The position numbers were made by a program, and so were the translations under genes. A stretch of DNA of 11,450 bases from the NCBI GenBank assembly GCA_946538875.1, contig CAMNHD010000025.1:1-11450 (forward strand), written 5' to 3'. Positions 8,612 to 11,450 of the stretch are shown here, one piece after another. Source of the stretch: an uncultured Treponema sp. Its GTDB lineage: Bacteria; Spirochaetota; Spirochaetia; Treponematales; Treponemataceae. The notes below the pieces were generated by a model. The model searched no databases, had not been told where the DNA came from, and saw only the letters and a list, made by a program, of their open reading frames with translations. Positions within the stretch are counted from its first letter, which is position 1. Each line of letters opens with the position of its first letter.

Positions 8612-8720
8612 ACTCTTTGTTGGTGTTGAAGCCAACGGCGGTGTTGTTCAGCATCCGGCAAATATGATTCGTGACGGCATTAAACCTGCCGTTTCAATGT
8701 TTGTTTCTTATAAAAAGTGA
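8598..8720 (+). pseudogene. Possible C-terminal remnant of a lost gene (low confidence)
   Basis: An open stretch of 40 codons runs from just after TAG (8595-8597) to TGA (8718-8720). It reads SSGGVLFVGVEANGGVVQHP and continues NMIRDGIKPAVSMFVSYKK. The composition is that of ordinary coding sequence rather than the AT-rich spacer after it. The only in-frame ATG is at 8664, which would leave 18 residues, and no ribosome-binding site precedes it. If real it is the tail of a gene whose front was deleted, with its first codons inside the inverted repeat. I do not recognise the family, and chance is a serious alternative at this length. Confidence 0.2.
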
Positions 8721-8900
8721 AAGCTTCTTCTAAAACCATTTAAAAAATCTCCGCTCGCTTGAGCAAAAGCTGACTTTCAAAGATTCACAAGAGGAATTTT
8801 AAAATCGTAACATTGCATTCACATTTGTTTCCTGAAATCTTGTGGGCTTGGTGTGGCGCAGGGGTGAAGTTTTGTGGAATTTAGCCGATAATGGAAAAAA
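8721..8900. other. Intergenic stretch with no recognisable feature
   Basis: I see no open frame with a ribosome-binding site on either strand, no long hairpin and no tandem repeat. A 4-bp stem (GCTC-GCTT-GAGC) and the pair CACAAGA / TCTTGTG about 45 bases apart are too weak to call. Base composition is mixed, becoming AT-rich after about 8880, where the promoter region of the next gene begins. Confidence 0.5.
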
Positions 8901-8905
8901 TAGAG

Positions 8906-8933
8906 TTGTATTTTAAAAAAAATGTAGTAAAAT
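8906..8933 (+). promoter_or_regulatory. Candidate promoter A for the second gene
   Basis: TTGTAT at 8906-8911 and TAAAAT at 8928-8933 are 16 bases apart in a strongly AT-rich stretch with an A-tract between them. The -10 matches 5 of 6 consensus positions, the -35 only 3 of 6. Transcription from here would give a leader of about 150 bases that includes the whole hairpin at 9007-9027. Confidence 0.35.
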
Positions 8934-8976
8934 AGAATATGGTGTGAACCGTGTTTTACTAGTTGAGCTACGTTTT

Positions 8977-9007
8977 TTGATAAATTAAGATAGTTTAAAT
9001 TTATAAG
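8977..9007 (+). promoter_or_regulatory. Candidate promoter B for the second gene
   Basis: TTGATA at 8977-8982 (5 of 6 matches to the sigma-70-type -35) and TATAAG at 9002-9007 (5 of 6 matches to the -10) are 19 bases apart, slightly longer than ideal. The predicted start, near 9014, would fall inside the hairpin at 9007-9027. Promoter B and a fully transcribed hairpin are therefore mutually exclusive. Confidence 0.35.
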
Positions 9008-9027
9008 GACCTTCGCTGCGGAGGGCC
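9007..9027 (+). promoter_or_regulatory. Leader hairpin upstream of the second gene
   Basis: Bases 9007-9015 pair with 9019-9027 around the loop CTG: seven Watson-Crick pairs, one G-U pair and one A-G mismatch. It is followed about ten bases later by TTTATTTTTGG and TTTT. A GC-rich hairpin ahead of a T-rich tract could be an attenuator-like terminator in the leader, or the terminator of a short upstream transcript. The gap before the T-tract argues against a classical intrinsic terminator. Confidence 0.35.
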
Positions 9028-9074
9028 TGTGAGAGTTTATTTTTGGTTTTGGCCAATTGTGAGTTAGAGCTTGC

Positions 9075-9082
9075 AGAAGGAG
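9075..9082 (+). promoter_or_regulatory. Ribosome-binding site of the second gene
   Basis: AGAAGGAG at 9075-9082 is a strong Shine-Dalgarno sequence with 8 bases between it and ATG at 9091. It fixes the start codon, which also coincides with the start of a well-formed lipoprotein signal peptide. Confidence 0.8.
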
Positions 9083-9090
9083 ACAAGTAT

Positions 9091-9159
9091 ATGAAGAATA
9101 TTAAGAGTATATCTTTACTTGCGGTTTTGGCACTGCTTTTTGGTGCTGTTGTTTCTTGC
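9091..9159 (+). other. Lipoprotein signal peptide and lipobox
   Basis: The signal is MKNIKSISLLAVLALLFGAV followed by V-S-C, with Cys23 encoded at 9157-9159. The lipobox has Val at -3 and -2 and Ser at -1. Signal peptidase II in spirochaetes accepts Ser at -1 and varied residues at -3, whereas the enteric consensus prefers Leu at -3 and Gly/Ala at -1. The residue after the Cys is Gln, so an enteric-type Asp+2 inner-membrane retention signal is absent. Confidence 0.75.
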
Positions 9160-11450
9160 CAGATTGGGTTGGGCCCTAAAGTCGATACACAGGCTCCTGA
9201 GGTGACTATCACCAGTCCGGCGCCGTCTACTGTGCACCGTGGCGAAATCACTATGACGGGTACCTGTCATGATGATAAGGGTATTGCTTCTATAACTCTT
9301 TCTCTTGTCAATATTTCCACTCAGGATGCCTATACGTTCAACAATGTGGATATTTCATCTTCAAACTGGTCATGTACGTTCCAGACCCTGCCTTCTGACG
9401 ATGACTCTGATTCCCGCTCCGTTATAAGGGCGGAAGGTCTTACGGACGGCACTTACGAAGTGACTGTGACTATCAAGGATAAGGCGGATCATGTTACAAC
9501 GGCTTCCCGTACCTTTGACATTGATAACTCTGCTCCTGTTGTGGTTCTCAGTAAGCCTAACTCCATTACGTTCGATTCTCCTTCTATCTTTGGACGTGAT
9601 TTGAGCCTGAGCGCTTCTGTAAGCGACGACCATGACATTACCTCCATGACTGTGAAGTTCTATCCGGTTGAGAATCCGAATGATGTTTCTGACTATGACT
9701 ATTCTGCTGTGACTCCGGTTGTTGTGACACGTACCTTTAAAGACAAGGCTACAACTTTGTTCTCCCTTGCTTCTGCGAACAGTTCTGACGATGAGCTCAA
9801 GGATAATTTTGAGCGTGTTTATGGTACTATTGATAATGTAAACATCGAAAACAATGTACGTAAATATTACTATATTACTGTGTCTGTTGCTGATGCGGCA
9901 GGAAATGAAAGCACCTGTTCCTATCTGCGCGATGACTTGAATGCGGCTGTTGCCGGCGTTGTGAGCGGTGAACTTTCTGTCACTGACATCAAGAATGTGC
10001 TTAAGGGCTCTTATTCTGTTGATGCGGATACCCTTGAGGCTCTGCAGAATGCTGTGAAGGCAAAGGCTGTGGGTGTTATCGGTGAGGAAGTAAGCAAGGG
10101 AATTTCCTGTGTCATCTATCCGAATGCAAGTCCTACCTACCAGGTAATGGGTTATGCCATTACGGAGAAGGATGATGAGGGTAATGATGTACTGAATAAA
10201 CTTGTCAATGAAAGCGAACTTAATATCAAGGTTGCGGCCGGTCTTGACGGAACTTATATTTCACCTTCCACACTTAAGGTTGACATCTATTCTGTTGATA
10301 ATGAAGCTGTACCTGTGTATAGTTATGAGCACGGTGCCCTTAAGGCTGGTGGAAATGCAATCCCGGACAATGCCGGCAGCGTTGAGCAGGAGACTTATAC
10401 CCTGAAGCTTGACACACTTGGTTCCGGAATGAAGTATACGGTGGTGGTCAGCGGTAAGGACTTAAAGGATAATAGTCTTGAGCCTTTGAACGGTGACAGG
10501 TTTGGTTTTCAAATCTTTGCAACCGGTAATGCTCCTTCTCTCAGCTGCGAATTGGACGGTGAGCATGTTAGGGCTTCAGATGTGACTGAGGGTAAGACTA
10601 TTATTAAAGGTATTCTTGAGACTGAAACAACCGATGGTGTGGATCTTACTCTGAAGTCTGTTACTGTTTATGGTACTGACGGTATTACAGTGTTGCGCAC
10701 GATTGATTCTTTGCCGGCTGTTTCCAGAACTAATACTGAGGGTTACAAGCAGAACTGGGAGTTTGCGCTGCGGGATACCCAGGCAACTTCAACGCCCAAT
10801 GCCATGTACTCGATCGTGATGGAGGCTGCCAACGTAAATCAGCCTAAGGAATATACATTTGTTGTTTACGCTGACGGCAAGGCTCCTGTCATAAAGAACC
10901 TTAACGTGCGCCTTGGCTCGGCCGGCAGTTTTGATTATCTTACGGAAGGTACTCCAAAGTCGGAGAGTCTGCAGCGTGCCAACTGGTATTCAGGAAACGC
11001 ACTTAGAATCAGCGGTGACATCTCTGAATATGTTACTTACGGTGACAAGGCAAAGTATCAGGACAGCGGTGTCGCTACTCTTTACTATTGGATAAAGCCG
11101 GAATGGGATAACGAAGTTCCTGAAATTGAGGACTGGAGTAATCTTGGCAATGACGGTGAGATTACTGTGCCGAACTCTGGAACCAATGCCTCTTCACCGT
11201 ACTATACATCTTTTGCGGCCAATGTGACTGAGTTTGATGACGGTATCAACTACCTGTACCTGCTTGCCCGTGACAATGCCGGCAACTACGATGATGTGAG
11301 CGGTCCTTATATTGTGCAGATTGACCAGAATGTTCCGAACGTCGGAACTTCATTCTACTCTTATGACAACGGCACTACCATGACTGAGGCTTCCGGTACT
11401 GTCTATTCAAACAACTCCAAGGCCATGACCATTTATGGTACTGTTGAAGA
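9091..11450 (+). CDS. Giant Ig-like repeat lipoprotein, paralogue of the upstream gene (3' end outside window)
   Basis: ATG at 9091 with a strong ribosome-binding site opens a frame that runs without a stop to the right edge, 786 whole codons. Residues 1-23 are a lipoprotein signal: K3/K6 charges, hydrophobic SLLAVLALLFGAVV and lipobox V-V-S-C with Cys23 as the predicted lipidated residue. Mature sequence starts QIGLGPKVDTQAPEVTITSP, the opening of an Ig-like unit. Closing signatures are IKDKADH (Asp130), VADAAGN (Asp268) and ARDNAGN (Asp728). Residues 279-338 are a helix-prone insert, and residues about 436-478 (YTLKLDTLGSGMKYTVVVSG, later FGFQIFAT) resemble a Big_5/SbsA-type Ig domain. Residues 591-750 resemble gene 1 residues 98-400. 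Predicted role: outer-surface lipoprotein with a long stalk. Ligand unknown. The downstream part may carry a propeller like its neighbour (inference). Confidence 0.88.
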   Translation, partial: MKNIKSISLLAVLALLFGAVVSCQIGLGPKVDTQAPEVTITSPAPSTVHRGEITMTGTCHDDKGIASITLSLVNISTQDAYTFNNVDISSSNWSCTFQTLPSDDDSDSRSVIRAEGLTDGTYEVTVTIKDKADHVTTASRTFDIDNSAPVVVLSKPNSITFDSPSIFGRDLSLSASVSDDHDITSMTVKFYPVENPNDVSDYDYSAVTPVVVTRTFKDKATTLFSLASANSSDDELKDNFERVYGTIDNVNIENNVRKYYYITVSVADAAGNESTCSYLRDDLNAAVAGVVSGELSVTDIKNVLKGSYSVDADTLEALQNAVKAKAVGVIGEEVSKGISCVIYPNASPTYQVMGYAITEKDDEGNDVLNKLVNESELNIKVAAGLDGTYISPSTLKVDIYSVDNEAVPVYSYEHGALKAGGNAIPDNAGSVEQETYTLKLDTLGSGMKYTVVVSGKDLKDNSLEPLNGDRFGFQIFATGNAPSLSCELDGEHVRASDVTEGKTIIKGILETETTDGVDLTLKSVTVYGTDGITVLRTIDSLPAVSRTNTEGYKQNWEFALRDTQATSTPNAMYSIVMEAANVNQPKEYTFVVYADGKAPVIKNLNVRLGSAGSFDYLTEGTPKSESLQRANWYSGNALRISGDISEYVTYGDKAKYQDSGVATLYYWIKPEWDNEVPEIEDWSNLGNDGEITVPNSGTNASSPYYTSFAANVTEFDDGINYLYLLARDNAGNYDDVSGPYIVQIDQNVPNVGTSFYSYDNGTTMTEASGTVYSNNSKAMTIYGTVE

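Noticed and set aside
8941..8972. tRNA-like piece on the minus strand (GTAGCTCAACTAGT, then GGTTCACACC)
   Set aside because: It resembles a D-arm followed by a T-arm half, but the D-stem 3' strand (AAAC) does not pair with GCTC and there is no anticodon arm or acceptor stem. At most it is a decayed tRNA fragment, more likely chance in an AT-rich region.
8985..9251. Minus-strand open frame across the promoter and start of the second gene
   Set aside because: It runs through the promoter region, the ribosome-binding site and the signal-peptide codons of the well-supported + strand gene. Its translation matches no family I know.

Overview
The window holds two very large, tandem, same-strand genes for modular surface proteins, both cut by the window edges, separated by a 601-base intergenic region. 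No enzyme, RNA gene, insertion sequence, CRISPR array or phage gene is visible. The most economical host guess is a host-associated spirochaete of the Treponema type: a lipoprotein signal with a spirochaete-tolerated lipobox (A-V-V-S-C), a clear Shine-Dalgarno sequence, moderate GC and giant Ig-like repeat proteins. This rests on style rather than on a marker gene, and I hold it at roughly 0.5.

Bases 1-8489: the 3' part (2,828 codons) of a giant secreted repeat protein. The reading frame is open to the left edge, so the true start lies outside. At least twelve Ig-like units (each closing on a strand like 'V-x-D-x-A-G-N') lead into a TIG-like segment. A C-terminal domain of about 460 residues follows, which I read as a seven-bladed beta-propeller, then a short Gly/Asn/Pro linker and a tail. 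Three acidic DxDxDG-type loops suggest calcium binding. GC falls from about 45-58% in sampled lines of the body to about 35-42% in the propeller, and the drop sits on the domain boundary.

Bases 8490-9090: a perfect 7-bp stem with a UUCG loop just after the stop codon, then a longer GC-rich inverted repeat. A short open stretch that may be a gene remnant overlaps that repeat. An uninformative stretch and an AT-rich promoter region follow, then a hairpin just ahead of the ribosome-binding site of the next gene.

Bases 9091-11450: the 5' part (786 codons) of a second giant protein, open to the right edge. It begins with a lipoprotein signal peptide (Cys23) and continues as Ig-like units, one resembling the Big_5/SbsA type. 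Its last 200 residues in the window resemble the first few hundred residues of gene 1 in the window, so the two are probably diverged tandem paralogues of one architecture.

Together they look like a tandem family of outer-surface lipoproteins in which a long Ig-like stalk presents a distal propeller, presumably for adhesion or glycan/protein binding. The function is inferred from architecture only.
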